Assembly: GCF_035555955.1 (NCBI RefSeq)
Contig: NZ_DATMGA010000055.1
Location: 1 to 64,000, forward strand
Direction of reading: 5' to 3'
DNA from: Eoetvoesia sp035555955
GTDB taxonomy: Bacteria; Pseudomonadota; Gammaproteobacteria; Burkholderiales; Burkholderiaceae_B
DNA: 64,000 bases
Shown here: positions 1-8,494 of the stretch, piece by piece
Numbering within the stretch: position 1 is the stretch's first letter
Layout: every line of letters begins with the position of its first letter
The notes under the pieces: model-generated
Seen by the model: only the letters and a program-made list of their open reading frames with translations
Told to the model about the DNA's origin: nothing
Database searches by the model: none
Made by a program: the position numbers and the translations under genes

Positions 1-444
1 TATGCCGAAATAGGTATTGACGGCGATCGGAAAGGAGCATTCCAGGGCTATCAAGGCGATTTTCGATGAAGACCCGAAGCCCAGTATCAGGATGAACACG
101 GGGTACAGCGCGATTTTCGGCACGGGATAGCCGAACGAAAATATCGGTTCGACCAGTTGTTCGAACCAGCGGATCCGTGCCATGAACACGCCTAGCAATA
201 TGCCCGCGACGATGGCGATGCCGAAGCCGCTGAGCGCACGCAGCAGCGAGACCGAGGCGTGGTGAATGATTTCGCCGCTCCAGACGCCTTTGACAAAGGC
301 CGTGCCGATGGCGCCCAGCGATGGCATCAGCCGTGGCGACACCAGTCCGGTGCGCGAAAGCACCTCCCAGAAAATGGCCAGGAGCACAAGCGGGTAGAGC
401 ACAGCGGCTGTTCGCCGGACGGCGGCAAGCATGTTTTTAGCCAC
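1..444 (-). CDS. ABC transporter permease, SsuC/TauC type (3' end outside window)
   Basis: Inner-membrane permease of a NitT/TauT/SsuC-family importer, truncated by the left edge; about 148 residues are visible. The reading frame shows hydrophobic segments and the EAA-type stretch with YPVPKIALYPV and LGFGSSSKIALIA, closely parallel to the permease encoded just upstream. The GTG at 444 is preferred because GGAGAAG lies about 9 nt before it; an in-frame ATG at 432 is the alternative but has no well-placed ribosome site. With the GTG start the gene overlaps the upstream permease by 8 bp, so the two are translationally coupled. It is the second, non-identical permease of the same operon, which suggests a heterodimeric channel. 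Substrate cannot be told from sequence. Confidence 0.85.
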   Translation of the reverse strand, partial: MAKNMLAAVRRTAAVLYPLVLLAIFWEVLSRTGLVSPRLMPSLGAIGTAFVKGVWSGEIIHHASVSLLRALSGFGIAIVAGILLGVFMARIRWFEQLVEPIFSFGYPVPKIALYPVFILILGFGSSSKIALIALECSFPIAVNTYFGI

Positions 445-1246
445 GGTTCGCTTCTCCCGAGTATTTGTTCGCCAGGAGCTTGCGCCGAACCGCCAGTAGA
501 ATCCTGTCGCTGATGAAACCCAGCAAACCGATGGCCAGGATCGCCGCATACATCCAGTCGTATCGCATGGCGTCTTGCGAACGCATGATGAGGTCGCCCA
601 GGCCATTGTGCGAGCCCACCATTTCGGCGGCGAACAAAACGATGAACGACAAGGCCAGGCCAGTCCGCAGTCCGGTGAAGATTTGCGGCAGGGCGGCCGG
701 CAACACGACGTGCCAGAAAATATAGGCGCGCTTTGCACCCATATTGCGCGCCGCCCAGATCAGGCGGACGGGCGTGGCCCGGGCTCCGTACAAGGTATTG
801 ATGAAGGTCGGGAAGAAAACCGCCACCGCGATGACGGCAATTTTGGAGATGTCGCCGAATCCCAGCCAGGTGATGATTACCGGCAGAAGCGCGATTTTGG
901 GTACGGGGTACAAGGTCGATACCAGTGGGTCGAAGAAAGCCTCCGCCTTGCGCCATACGGCGCTGAGCAGTCCGATGAACACACCGAACGTGGCGCCAAG
1001 GACGAAGCCGCTATAGGATCGGATGCCCGATGCCACGGTGTCGACGTATAGTTCGCCGCTGACGAGCAGGTGCCAGATGGTGGCGGCTATGGTTGTCGGC
1101 GCCACCACGTAGCGAGGCGCGTCGTGGCGGCCAGCGGCCCATTGCATCGCAACCAGCAGCAGGACGGGAAGCGTCCAGCCGATCAGGCCGCGCAACGTAC
1201 TGCGCGCGCGGGCCGGACAGGCAACACTCTTGCGCAGGGCGGTCAT
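437..1246 (-). CDS. ABC transporter permease, SsuC/TauC type
   Basis: 269-residue inner-membrane permease (BPD_transp_1 fold) of a nitrate/sulfonate/taurine-type importer. About six membrane segments are visible, with the cytoplasmic loop YPVPKIALLPVIITWLGFG and the following EAA-like region that contacts the ATPase. The start overlaps the ATPase stop by 4 bp (ATGA) and the end overlaps the second permease, so all are one operon with the binding protein. Two permeases with one ATPase is less common than the usual homodimer in this family. Known substrates of the family are aliphatic sulfonates, taurine, nitrate and pyrimidine precursors; none can be assigned here. Confidence 0.9.
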   Translation of the reverse strand: MTALRKSVACPARARSTLRGLIGWTLPVLLLVAMQWAAGRHDAPRYVVAPTTIAATIWHLLVSGELYVDTVASGIRSYSGFVLGATFGVFIGLLSAVWRKAEAFFDPLVSTLYPVPKIALLPVIITWLGFGDISKIAVIAVAVFFPTFINTLYGARATPVRLIWAARNMGAKRAYIFWHVVLPAALPQIFTGLRTGLALSFIVLFAAEMVGSHNGLGDLIMRSQDAMRYDWMYAAILAIGLLGFISDRILLAVRRKLLANKYSGEANRG

Positions 1247-2034
1247 GCCGCCTCCTTGGCCCGCAGGACTTCCTCGCGCAGCATGTCCCAGATTTCGGCG
1301 TGCTGACCCATGAACGCCTGCGATTTTCTAATGGCAGCGGAACGCGGGCGCGGCAGGTTTACGCGCAGGTCGGCCTTGATGCGGCCGGGCCGCGCCGTGA
1401 AAACAATGATCCGGTCGCTAAGGTAGATGGCTTCTTCGATGTCGTGGGTGACGAAGAGCACGGTCCGGCGATTCTGCTGCCAGATATCGGTCAATTCTTC
1501 CTGCATCAGTTCGCGCGTTTGCGCATCCAGCGCGCCGAATGGTTCGTCCATGAGCAGCATTTGGGGCTCGTAGGCCAGTGTGCGCGCCAACGCGACGCGT
1601 TGCTGCATGCCGCCAGAGAGTTCGCCTGGATAGCTGTTCTCGAACTTGGAAAGTCCCACCATGTCGATGTACTTGCGGGCAAGGGCAAGCCGCTCGGACT
1701 TGTCCAGGCCCTTCACTTCCAGGCCCCAGGCGACATTGCCAAGGACTGTGCGCCAAGGAAACAGGGCGTAGTCCTGGAACAGCATGCCGCGATCCGGGCC
1801 GGGTTTCGAAACGGGCTGTCCGGCAAGGCTGATCGTGCCTCCCGTGCGGGCTTCGAAGCCTCCGACGATGTGAAGGAAGGTGCTCTTCCCACAGCCGGAG
1901 GGCCCCACTATGCTGACGAACTCGCCTTCGGAAATCGAAAGGTCGAAGTTCTCCAGGGCGACGACGGCTTGGCCATTACGCAGGAATTGCTTGGATATTC
2001 CTTCGGCTTTCAGGTATTCCGTACTTGGCTGCAT
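1243..2034 (-). CDS. ABC transporter ATP-binding protein, SsuB/TauB type
   Basis: 263-residue cytoplasmic ATPase that powers the adjacent importer. Walker A GPSGCGKST, Q-loop in LFQDYALFPW, signature LSGGMQQRVALAR, Walker B MLLMDEP followed by FGALD, and switch His in FVTHDIEEA are all present, so it should be catalytically competent. Length and motif spacing are normal for SsuB/TauB/NrtD proteins. It starts 6 nt after the binding-protein gene and overlaps the first permease by 4 bp. Confidence 0.92.
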   Translation of the reverse strand: MQPSTEYLKAEGISKQFLRNGQAVVALENFDLSISEGEFVSIVGPSGCGKSTFLHIVGGFEARTGGTISLAGQPVSKPGPDRGMLFQDYALFPWRTVLGNVAWGLEVKGLDKSERLALARKYIDMVGLSKFENSYPGELSGGMQQRVALARTLAYEPQMLLMDEPFGALDAQTRELMQEELTDIWQQNRRTVLFVTHDIEEAIYLSDRIIVFTARPGRIKADLRVNLPRPRSAAIRKSQAFMGQHAEIWDMLREEVLRAKEAA

Positions 2035-2040
2035 GCTTGC

Positions 2041-3018
2041 TTACCCCGGCAGATAGGACATGTCGATGACTTGTTTCAGATCCAGCTTCGTGTCGATGTA
2101 GCCGAATTTTGTCAAGTCGTCCACCAGGCTGTGCATGGCGTCCATATTGACTTTGCCGTCCAGGGGAAGCCCGTTTTTCCGCATGTTGACGAACGTGTCC
2201 AGAGGGATGTTGACGAACTTGGCAGCGATGAGTTCCTGGCCGCTTTTACGTGGTTCCCTGGCGTAGAAATGAGCGGCTTTTACCAGGTCGGCCAGGAAGG
2301 CGCGGAGTACGTCGGGATGTTCCTTCACCATTTTTTCACTGGCCAGCAGCAGCATCAGGTCTTCTTCGTGACCGGTGCCGTCGGTGGACGTGAACACAGT
2401 GTGCATGCCGCCACGTTTTTCTTCGAATGCGGCAAATGGCTGGGGAAAGGCGCCCACGTCGAGCTGGCCGGCTCGCACGGCTTCGCCCTGGCTTGGAAAC
2501 GGGATGGCTACCCATTTGACGTCGCGGGCGGGATCTAGGCCGTTCTTGGTCAACGCAAGACGCGCCCAGATCTCGGCAGAGGAACGGGCCCCGTTGATGC
2601 CGATGGTTTTGCCCTTGAGGTCTTTGATCGTCTTGATGGGCGAAGTGTCCAGCGCCATGTATTGCGTGGCAAAGCCGTTGCCGCCCTCGCGGGACAGGGA
2701 CGCGACAACCTTGAATTTCAAGCCGTGGGCCGCGGCCATCATGACGCTGTGGGTGGAACCGGTGGCAATGTCGAGATCGCCGGCTTCGAGAGCTTGAAAA
2801 CGCTTATCGGTTCCCCGGAAGAAGGTGTAGTCGAGCTTATAGGCCTTGCCCTGGTTGGGGGTGACTTCGGGTGAGGCTTTCATGACCCATAGCGGCTCCT
2901 CGGCCGCTGAACCGTATCCGACCCGCAGGGTGAGCGGGTCGGCGTGACTGGTGCTGAAACCCAGGGACAGCAGTGCGAACAAGGCGCCGCCCAGCGCCTT
3001 TTTGAGATGCGGCATCAT
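2041..3018 (-). CDS. ABC transporter substrate-binding protein, NMT1/SsuA-like
   Basis: 325-residue periplasmic binding protein of the NitT/TauT/SsuA type. A signal peptide (hydrophobic core GGALFALLSLGF, cleavage near SHA-DP) precedes the mature domain, which has the family pattern GYGSAAEEPLWVMKA, a GSTHSVM region and LKGKTIGINGARS. The ATG at 3018 is chosen over a longer reading frame because AAGGAGAAG lies 5-6 nt before it and the signal peptide starts there; a second ATG follows directly. It is the first gene of the importer operon, divergent from the LysR-type gene at 3161, which probably controls it. Ligand unknown. Confidence 0.9.
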   Translation of the reverse strand: MMPHLKKALGGALFALLSLGFSTSHADPLTLRVGYGSAAEEPLWVMKASPEVTPNQGKAYKLDYTFFRGTDKRFQALEAGDLDIATGSTHSVMMAAAHGLKFKVVASLSREGGNGFATQYMALDTSPIKTIKDLKGKTIGINGARSSAEIWARLALTKNGLDPARDVKWVAIPFPSQGEAVRAGQLDVGAFPQPFAAFEEKRGGMHTVFTSTDGTGHEEDLMLLLASEKMVKEHPDVLRAFLADLVKAAHFYAREPRKSGQELIAAKFVNIPLDTFVNMRKNGLPLDGKVNMDAMHSLVDDLTKFGYIDTKLDLKQVIDMSYLPG

Positions 3019-3043
3019 GTCTTCTCCTTTATGGCTATAACTG

Positions 3044-3057
3044 ATTTGCCTGCAAAT
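3044..3057. promoter_or_regulatory. Dyad in divergent promoter region, candidate LysR operator
   Basis: Perfect inverted repeat with arms ATTTGC and GCAAAT separated by CT, lying between the divergent binding-protein gene (start 3018) and the tandem-HTH LysR gene (start 3161). Short dyads with T and A at the outer positions are typical LysR-type sites. The assignment rests on position only. Confidence 0.4.
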
Positions 3058-3160
3058 AGTGTAGGTTTCCACCGGCGCGATGGGTAGTGAGTTATGCTGT
3101 TCCCTGAAACGATTTTACTTATCGGATGATGTCTACCTGGCTGCGCAAGAGGTGCTTGGC

Positions 3161-4372
3161 ATGAGCGAAAGAAATTATTTGCGGCACTTGCGGGCGCTTA
3201 TCGCGGTTGTCGAGGCGGGCAGCATCGTCCGCGCGGCGGAGCACCTTTTACGCACTTCTTCGGCAGTGGCCAATTCCATCCGCCAACTCGAAATTGCGTT
3301 CGAAGCGAATCTTTTCGACAGAGAGCCTTCGGGGATGGCGCCCACCCGCTTCGGCGATGCCGCTTATCGGCGGGCAAAACGAATCGCCGGGGAGCTGCGG
3401 CTGGCTTCCATCGAACTGGCGCCGTACCAGGCGCCTTCCAATGCGCCGTTATTCTCGATGCTGGTCGGCGAACGGCAGTTGGCCGTGTTGGTGCGTCTGC
3501 GCGAGATGGGACATATGCCCAGCGTCGCGGCGATAATGGGATTGTCGCAGCCTGGGGTCAGCGCGCTGCTTCGCCAGGTCGAAGATTCTTTGGGGCTGCG
3601 CTTGTTCCGGCGCACATCCAAGGGTATGGCCATAACCGAGGCGGGCGACCTCCTGCTGTTCCACGTTCAGCGGGTCTTGGCAGAACTGCGGCACCTGGAA
3701 GTCGATATTGCGCAGCATCGCGGCGAAATGTCCGGGCACCTGAGGTTTGCGGCGCTTCCTGCCTTGCGTACCCGTGTTCTGCCTCAGGCGATTGCAACGC
3801 TGATCGGCAAGCATCCCAATATCCAGGTGTCCATGGTGGATGCGCCTTTTGAAATCCTGTTCGAAGGTGTGCGATCGGGTGAGATCGACTTCATCCTGAC
3901 AGGCCTGAGCGCGGAGTATGCCCATCGCGATTTTCAGGTTCGAGTAATCGGCCGGGACCGATTGGTCGCGGTGGTGCGTGCGGGACATCCTCTGAGTGCA
4001 AAGGACAGGGTGGAAATCGCCGACCTGGTGCGTTATCCGTGGGTATTGCGGGATAGGGGGGCGCCGACGCGCGAGCTGCTGAACAATCTGTTTCTACGCC
4101 TTGGCGTCAAGCCGCCGCATGTCTCGGTTCAAGCAGGCGATCTTGGAATATTGCGAGGCCTTTTGCAGCATAGCGATGTCGTCTCCGCGGTGTCCCCGGA
4201 ATACCTGGCCTATGAAATCGCTTCGGGTGAAGTGCGGATGCTGGATGTCGAGCTCCCCGGCACTGAACGGGACATGGGCTTTATTTTTCGCAGGGATGCG
4301 CAGCTTTCATCGTTGAGCGAAATATTCATGCAGCATATCGAGCGTGCTGCGGCCGACATCATGAACCGATGA
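3161..4372 (+). CDS. LysR-type regulator with two N-terminal HTH domains
   Basis: 403 residues, about 100 longer than a normal LysR protein. Residues 6-65 form one LysR winged helix (LRALIAVVEAGSIVRAAEHL, then LFDREPSGMAPT). Residues 103-163 form a second one (LAVLVRLREMGHMPSVAAIM, LSQPGVSALLRQVED, LFRRTSKGMAITEAG). The usual LysR effector-binding domain follows from about 190. The start at 3161 has GAGG 8 nt upstream; a longer frame from 3080 lacks support. It is divergent from the ABC importer operon, so it is inferred to regulate that importer. The first HTH is more divergent than the second; whether it still binds DNA is unknown. Confidence 0.88.
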   Translation: MSERNYLRHLRALIAVVEAGSIVRAAEHLLRTSSAVANSIRQLEIAFEANLFDREPSGMAPTRFGDAAYRRAKRIAGELRLASIELAPYQAPSNAPLFSMLVGERQLAVLVRLREMGHMPSVAAIMGLSQPGVSALLRQVEDSLGLRLFRRTSKGMAITEAGDLLLFHVQRVLAELRHLEVDIAQHRGEMSGHLRFAALPALRTRVLPQAIATLIGKHPNIQVSMVDAPFEILFEGVRSGEIDFILTGLSAEYAHRDFQVRVIGRDRLVAVVRAGHPLSAKDRVEIADLVRYPWVLRDRGAPTRELLNNLFLRLGVKPPHVSVQAGDLGILRGLLQHSDVVSAVSPEYLAYEIASGEVRMLDVELPGTERDMGFIFRRDAQLSSLSEIFMQHIERAAADIMNR

Positions 4373-4514
4373 ATCCCCGCGTGCGCGCAGTCTGTTCAGC
4401 TTCCTGTCATCTTGAACAAAATCCCCCCGGAAATACCTTGAAATGTCATCCCTGTAAGCGCATGATAAACGAATAAAGCTATGGGGGATTGAGTGTCCTT
4501 GACAGGAGACTTTC

Positions 4515-5099
4515 ATGGCAGAAGAAATCAAACAAGCCAACCCCGCCCCGTTGGGACTGGTCGGTTTCGGGTTCACCACGGTAATGCTCAGCCTGATCAA
4601 CGCGGGCGTGCTGCCCAAGGGCGGCGAGCAGGTGGTGTTGCCGCTAGCGTTCGCGTTTGGCGGTCTCATTCAAATACTGGCCGGGCTGCTGGAATTCAAG
4701 GGCGGCAATACGTTCGGCATGGTGGCGTTTCTGTCGTACGGCGCGTTCTGGTGGTGGTTTACGTTCCTGGTTCTGCTTGGCGGGCATGGCGTGCTGGACC
4801 TCTCGCAGGCCGGCAGCACCATTGCGGTGGCCTTGCTCGGCTGGGGGGTATTCACGCTTTACATGTGGGTGGCCACGTTCAAGCTGAACAAAGCGCTTTG
4901 GTGGGTATTCCTTACCCTGTGGATCACCTTTTTCCTGCTGGGCTTTGGCGCATTGCTGGGTGTGAGCGGCCTTAGCGTTGCCGGCGGGTGGGTTGGCGTC
5001 CTGTGCGGGCTCATCGCGGTATACACGAGCTTCGCGCTGGTAACCAACATAACTTTCAATCGCACGGTCCTGCCTCTGGGCGCGCCCATTTCCGATTGA
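4515..5099 (+). CDS. satP: Acetate uptake transporter, GPR1/FUN34/YaaH (SatP) family
   Basis: 194-residue inner-membrane protein with six predicted helices. It carries the family signature NPAPLGL near the N terminus and NTFGMVAFLSYGAFWW in the middle, as in E. coli SatP. The family takes up acetate and succinate, probably with protons. AGGAG sits 6 nt before the ATG. The next gene encodes acetyl-CoA synthetase, so together they import and activate acetate. About 140 bp of non-coding sequence upstream probably holds the promoter for both. Confidence 0.9.
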   Translation: MAEEIKQANPAPLGLVGFGFTTVMLSLINAGVLPKGGEQVVLPLAFAFGGLIQILAGLLEFKGGNTFGMVAFLSYGAFWWWFTFLVLLGGHGVLDLSQAGSTIAVALLGWGVFTLYMWVATFKLNKALWWVFLTLWITFFLLGFGALLGVSGLSVAGGWVGVLCGLIAVYTSFALVTNITFNRTVLPLGAPISD

Positions 5100-5186
5100 A
5101 CAAACAGTCGATACAAACAGGCACGGAGCGCGCTATTGCTGCCGGCCGGCTCGATAGCGTCCCGCTCCGGCAAGGAGATGACGGTT

Positions 5187-7268
5187 ATGACCAACAAGAC
5201 TCACGCCGAGGAACGCACCGAGGCCACCGAGGCCCAGATTGCGGTGCACTGGAAGGAAGAGCAGTATTTCCAGCCGCCGAGGGCATTCATCGAGCAGGCG
5301 AATATGCGCGATCCGGATATTCGCAAGCGATTCGGCGAAGATAATTTTCCCGATTGCTTCAAGGAATATGCGGACATGCTGACTTGGTCGACACCGTACT
5401 CCACGGTGCTCGACACGAACAATCCGCCTTTCTGGAAATGGTTTACGGGAGGCAAGCTCAATGCGTGCTTCAACTGCGTCGACCGCCATCTGGCGCAGTA
5501 TCGCAACAAGGCGGCCTTCATCTTTGTCGGTGAACCCGAGGAAGACCCGCCGGCGGCGCTGACTTACCAGGAGCTGTACGTGCGCGTGAACGAGATGGCG
5601 GCGCTGCTGCGCGACTTCTGCGGGCTCAAGGCGGGCGACAGGGTGACTTTGCATCTTCCGATGACGCTCGATCTGCCCATTACGATGCTGGCCTGCACGC
5701 GGCTTGGGGTCGTCCACTCTCAGGTGTTTGGCGGGTTCTCGGGCCAGTCCTGCGGTTCGCGCATCCAGGACTCCGGCAGCCGGATCCTTATCTCGGCAGA
5801 CGCCTATTGGCGTTCGGGCAAGCTGATCGACCACAAGGTCAATGCCGACATTGCGGTGAAAACGGCAAAAGAGATGGGGCAGGAAGTCGACAAAGTCCTG
5901 ATCTGGCAACGGTATCCGGGCAAGTACAGTTCAGCCGCGCCTATGGTCGAGGGACGCGACTTTTTCGTGAACGAAGTCCTCGAGCAGTACAAGGGCAAGC
6001 GGGTGGAGCCGGTGTCGATGGATGCCGAAGCGCCTTTGTTCCTGATGTATTCCAGCGGCACCACCGGCAAGCCCAAGGGATGCCAGCACCGCACCGGCGG
6101 CTACCTGGCGTATGTGGCCGGCACGTCCAAATACATTCAGGACATTCACCCCACGGACACCTACTGGTGCATGGCCGACATCGGCTGGATCACGGGGCAT
6201 TCGTACATTGTCTATGGCCCGCTGCTGCTGGCCGCAACCAGCGTGGTCTACGAGGGCACTCCCACGTATCCCGACGTGCGGCGTCCGTGGCGCATCGCCG
6301 AGCGTCTGGGGGTGAATATCTTCCATACCTCGCCGACGGCCGTGCGCGCGTTGCGGCGGCAGGGGCCCGAGGAACCCAGGAAGTGCAATTACCACTTCAA
6401 GCACATGACGACCGTGGGCGAACCCATCGAACCCAGCGCCTGGCGCTGGTATTACGACGAGGTGGGCAAGGGCGAAGCCGTGATCGTGGACACATGGTGG
6501 CAGACCGAGACGGGCGGCTTCCTGTGCAGCACAGTGCCCGCGCTCGATGCCATGAAGCCCGGCAGCGCCGGCCCCGCCCTGCCGGGCATTTACCCGGTCA
6601 TCTACGACGATGATGACAAGGAAGTGCCCAAGGGCTCCGGCCAGGCCGGCAATATGTGCATCCGCAATCCCTGGCCGGGAATCATGCAGACCATCTGGGG
6701 CGATGACCAGCGCTTCGTCGACACCTATTACAAGCGCTATTGCAGGAACCCCAAGAGCAAGGACTGGCGCGATTGGCCCTATATGTCGGGCGACGGCGCG
6801 ATGCAGGCGCAGGACGGGTACTTCCGCATCCTCGGCAGACTGGACGACGTGATCAACGTTTCGGGCCACAGGCTGGGCACCAAGGAGATCGAGTCGGCAT
6901 GCATGACGGTGCCGGAAGTGGCGGAAGCCGCGGTGGTGCCCGTCGTGGATGAGGTGAAGGGGCGCGTGCCCGACGTGTATGTTTCCCTTAGCCCGGATGC
7001 GAAGAACACGGATGACGTTGCCGAGCGGGTCGTCAAGGCGTGCGAGGACATGATCGGCAAGATCGCGCGGCCGCGGCAGGTGCTCATTGTGCCCGACATG
7101 CCCAAGACCCGATCCGGCAAGATCATGCGCCGGGTGCTTGGCGCGATTTCCAACGGCCGTGACGTGGGCGACGTAACGACCCTGGCCAACGCGGCGGTCG
7201 TGGACGAGATTCGCACGATGGTGCAGGGCAAGCAGGCTGCCGCGGGTGAAGAGCAGGCCAAGCCGTAG
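5187..7268 (+). CDS. acs: Acetyl-CoA synthetase (acetate/propionate--CoA ligase)
   Basis: 693-residue cytoplasmic enzyme of the ANL superfamily that converts acetate, ATP and CoA to acetyl-CoA via acetyl-AMP. The AMP-binding P-loop YSSGTTGKPKG, the acyl-pocket motif DTWWQTETGG, the hinge region GRLDDVINVSGHRLG and the catalytic lysine in TRSGKIMRR are all seen; that lysine is the known acetylation site in Acs proteins. The ATG at 5187 is chosen because AAGGAG lies about 10 nt upstream, whereas the ATG at 5178 sits almost on top of that site. It follows satP by 87 bp, probably in one transcript. A propionate preference cannot be excluded. Confidence 0.93.
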   Translation: MTNKTHAEERTEATEAQIAVHWKEEQYFQPPRAFIEQANMRDPDIRKRFGEDNFPDCFKEYADMLTWSTPYSTVLDTNNPPFWKWFTGGKLNACFNCVDRHLAQYRNKAAFIFVGEPEEDPPAALTYQELYVRVNEMAALLRDFCGLKAGDRVTLHLPMTLDLPITMLACTRLGVVHSQVFGGFSGQSCGSRIQDSGSRILISADAYWRSGKLIDHKVNADIAVKTAKEMGQEVDKVLIWQRYPGKYSSAAPMVEGRDFFVNEVLEQYKGKRVEPVSMDAEAPLFLMYSSGTTGKPKGCQHRTGGYLAYVAGTSKYIQDIHPTDTYWCMADIGWITGHSYIVYGPLLLAATSVVYEGTPTYPDVRRPWRIAERLGVNIFHTSPTAVRALRRQGPEEPRKCNYHFKHMTTVGEPIEPSAWRWYYDEVGKGEAVIVDTWWQTETGGFLCSTVPALDAMKPGSAGPALPGIYPVIYDDDDKEVPKGSGQAGNMCIRNPWPGIMQTIWGDDQRFVDTYYKRYCRNPKSKDWRDWPYMSGDGAMQAQDGYFRILGRLDDVINVSGHRLGTKEIESACMTVPEVAEAAVVPVVDEVKGRVPDVYVSLSPDAKNTDDVAERVVKACEDMIGKIARPRQVLIVPDMPKTRSGKIMRRVLGAISNGRDVGDVTTLANAAVVDEIRTMVQGKQAAAGEEQAKP

Positions 7269-7294
7269 TGGAGAACCTTTCCAGGAATATGCCT

Positions 7295-7576
7295 ATGGAA
7301 CGGAAAATTTCGGAGGAAAAGCTGAACCAGGCCGCCGAGGCGGTGCGGGCCGCGTGCCTGCACGCGGCGATGGAGGGGTACGAGAGGGCGGGGCTTGGCG
7401 GCCTGTGCGAAGAGGGCCGCTGGGAGATGGTGATCGATGCGATCCAGTCGCTGGACGTGGGAGCGGTTGTGCGCAACGCTGTGGGCGGATCGTCAGGACT
7501 CTTTGATGAAATCAATGAAAGCCCGCAAAGGCGCGGGAACCAGGCGGCGTCCGGGGTAGTAAAGAAAGGGGCCTGA
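7295..7576 (+). CDS. Small protein downstream of acs, unknown function
   Basis: 93-residue reading frame with a helical, acidic N-terminal part (ISEEKLNQAAEAVRAACLHA, then CEEGRWEMVIDAIQSLD). I recall similar short proteins after acs genes in related bacteria, sometimes loosely called acetyltransferases, but no catalytic motif is visible. AGGA lies 8 nt before the ATG at 7295. The last about 28 residues run antisense through the 3' end of the convergent LysR gene, and their basic, low-complexity character suggests that the original stop was lost and the tail is accidental. Probably co-transcribed with acs. Confidence 0.55.
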   Translation: MERKISEEKLNQAAEAVRAACLHAAMEGYERAGLGGLCEEGRWEMVIDAIQSLDVGAVVRNAVGGSSGLFDEINESPQRRGNQAASGVVKKGA

Positions 7577-8389
7577 AAAGCGTGGCCACCACGGTTCTAG
7601 CACGGGCTCGAGGGCGCCGCTGTCGAGGTAGGGGCGCAGCCAGTCCTCGAAAAGATAGATGACGCCCACGCCGGCGATGGCGGCCTCGATGGCAAGGTCG
7701 GTGCCTCCGCCGGCGCGAACCAGCAGCGGCCCCGTGGGGTCTACCCGCAGCACGTCGCCGTTCCGCTCGAACTCCCAAGACGTCATCACTCCGCTGGAGA
7801 AGCGGCTGCGCAGGCAGGCATGCCCGAGCAGTTCGCGCGGGTGCCTCGGCCGGCCGTGGCGATCGAGATAGGCGGGGGACGCGGCGGTGGCGAAGCGCTG
7901 GACGCGCGGCCCGATGGGCACGGCAATCATGTCCTGCTCCAGCCGTTCGTCGTAGCGGATGCCGGCATCGCATCCAGCCGCGATCACATCGACGAAGCTG
8001 TCCTCGGTAATGATTTCCAGGCGGATGTCGGGGTAAGCGGCCAGGAAGGGCGGGACGATGCGGGGCAATACCAGCCGCGCCGCGCTGACCGGAACATTCA
8101 GGCGCAGCGAACCCGTTGGTTTGTCTCGAAAGCCGTTCACGACGTCGAGGGCCGCCTCGACCTCGGTCAGGGCGGGGCCCAGCCGTTGCAACAGGCCCTC
8201 GCCCGCCTCGGTGGGAACGACGCTGCGCGTGGTGCGGTTCAGCAGCCGCACGCCAAGCTGGGCCTCCAGGCGGCGCACCGCCTCGCTCAGCGCGGAAGCG
8301 CTGCTGCCGCTGGCGCGCGCGCCCTCGCGAAAACCGCCGGCACGCGCCACGGCCACGAAGGCGTTCAAATTGGCCAGATCCACTTTCAT
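7493..8389 (-). CDS. LysR family transcriptional regulator
   Basis: 298-residue regulator with an N-terminal winged helix (VARAGGFREGARASG, then ALSEAVRRLEAQLGVRLLNR) and a periplasmic-binding-fold effector domain ending in a typical FIDFI tail. The ATG at 8389 fits the conserved start MKVDLANLNAFV; an upstream frame extension is not supported. It is divergent from the PdxI-like reductase gene, its probable target. Its 3' end overlaps the small ORF after acs on the other strand by 84 bp. Confidence 0.9.
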   Translation of the reverse strand: MKVDLANLNAFVAVARAGGFREGARASGSSASALSEAVRRLEAQLGVRLLNRTTRSVVPTEAGEGLLQRLGPALTEVEAALDVVNGFRDKPTGSLRLNVPVSAARLVLPRIVPPFLAAYPDIRLEIITEDSFVDVIAAGCDAGIRYDERLEQDMIAVPIGPRVQRFATAASPAYLDRHGRPRHPRELLGHACLRSRFSSGVMTSWEFERNGDVLRVDPTGPLLVRAGGGTDLAIEAAIAGVGVIYLFEDWLRPYLDSGALEPVLEPWWPRFSGPFLYYPGRRLVPAPLRAFIDFIKES

Positions 8390-8494
8390 AGTGTGTTGTG
8401 CGTAAATCAGCACAGTATGTATTGATTGGGTGTGCTTATCAAGCAGATGGAATCTGTCTACGATGTCTTATCGTTCATTCAAAGGAAACCGGTC

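Noticed and set aside
1093..2538. 481-codon open frame antisense to the ABC ATPase and binding-protein genes
   Set aside because: Antisense to genes with clear Walker and signal-peptide features; composition typical of a shadow.
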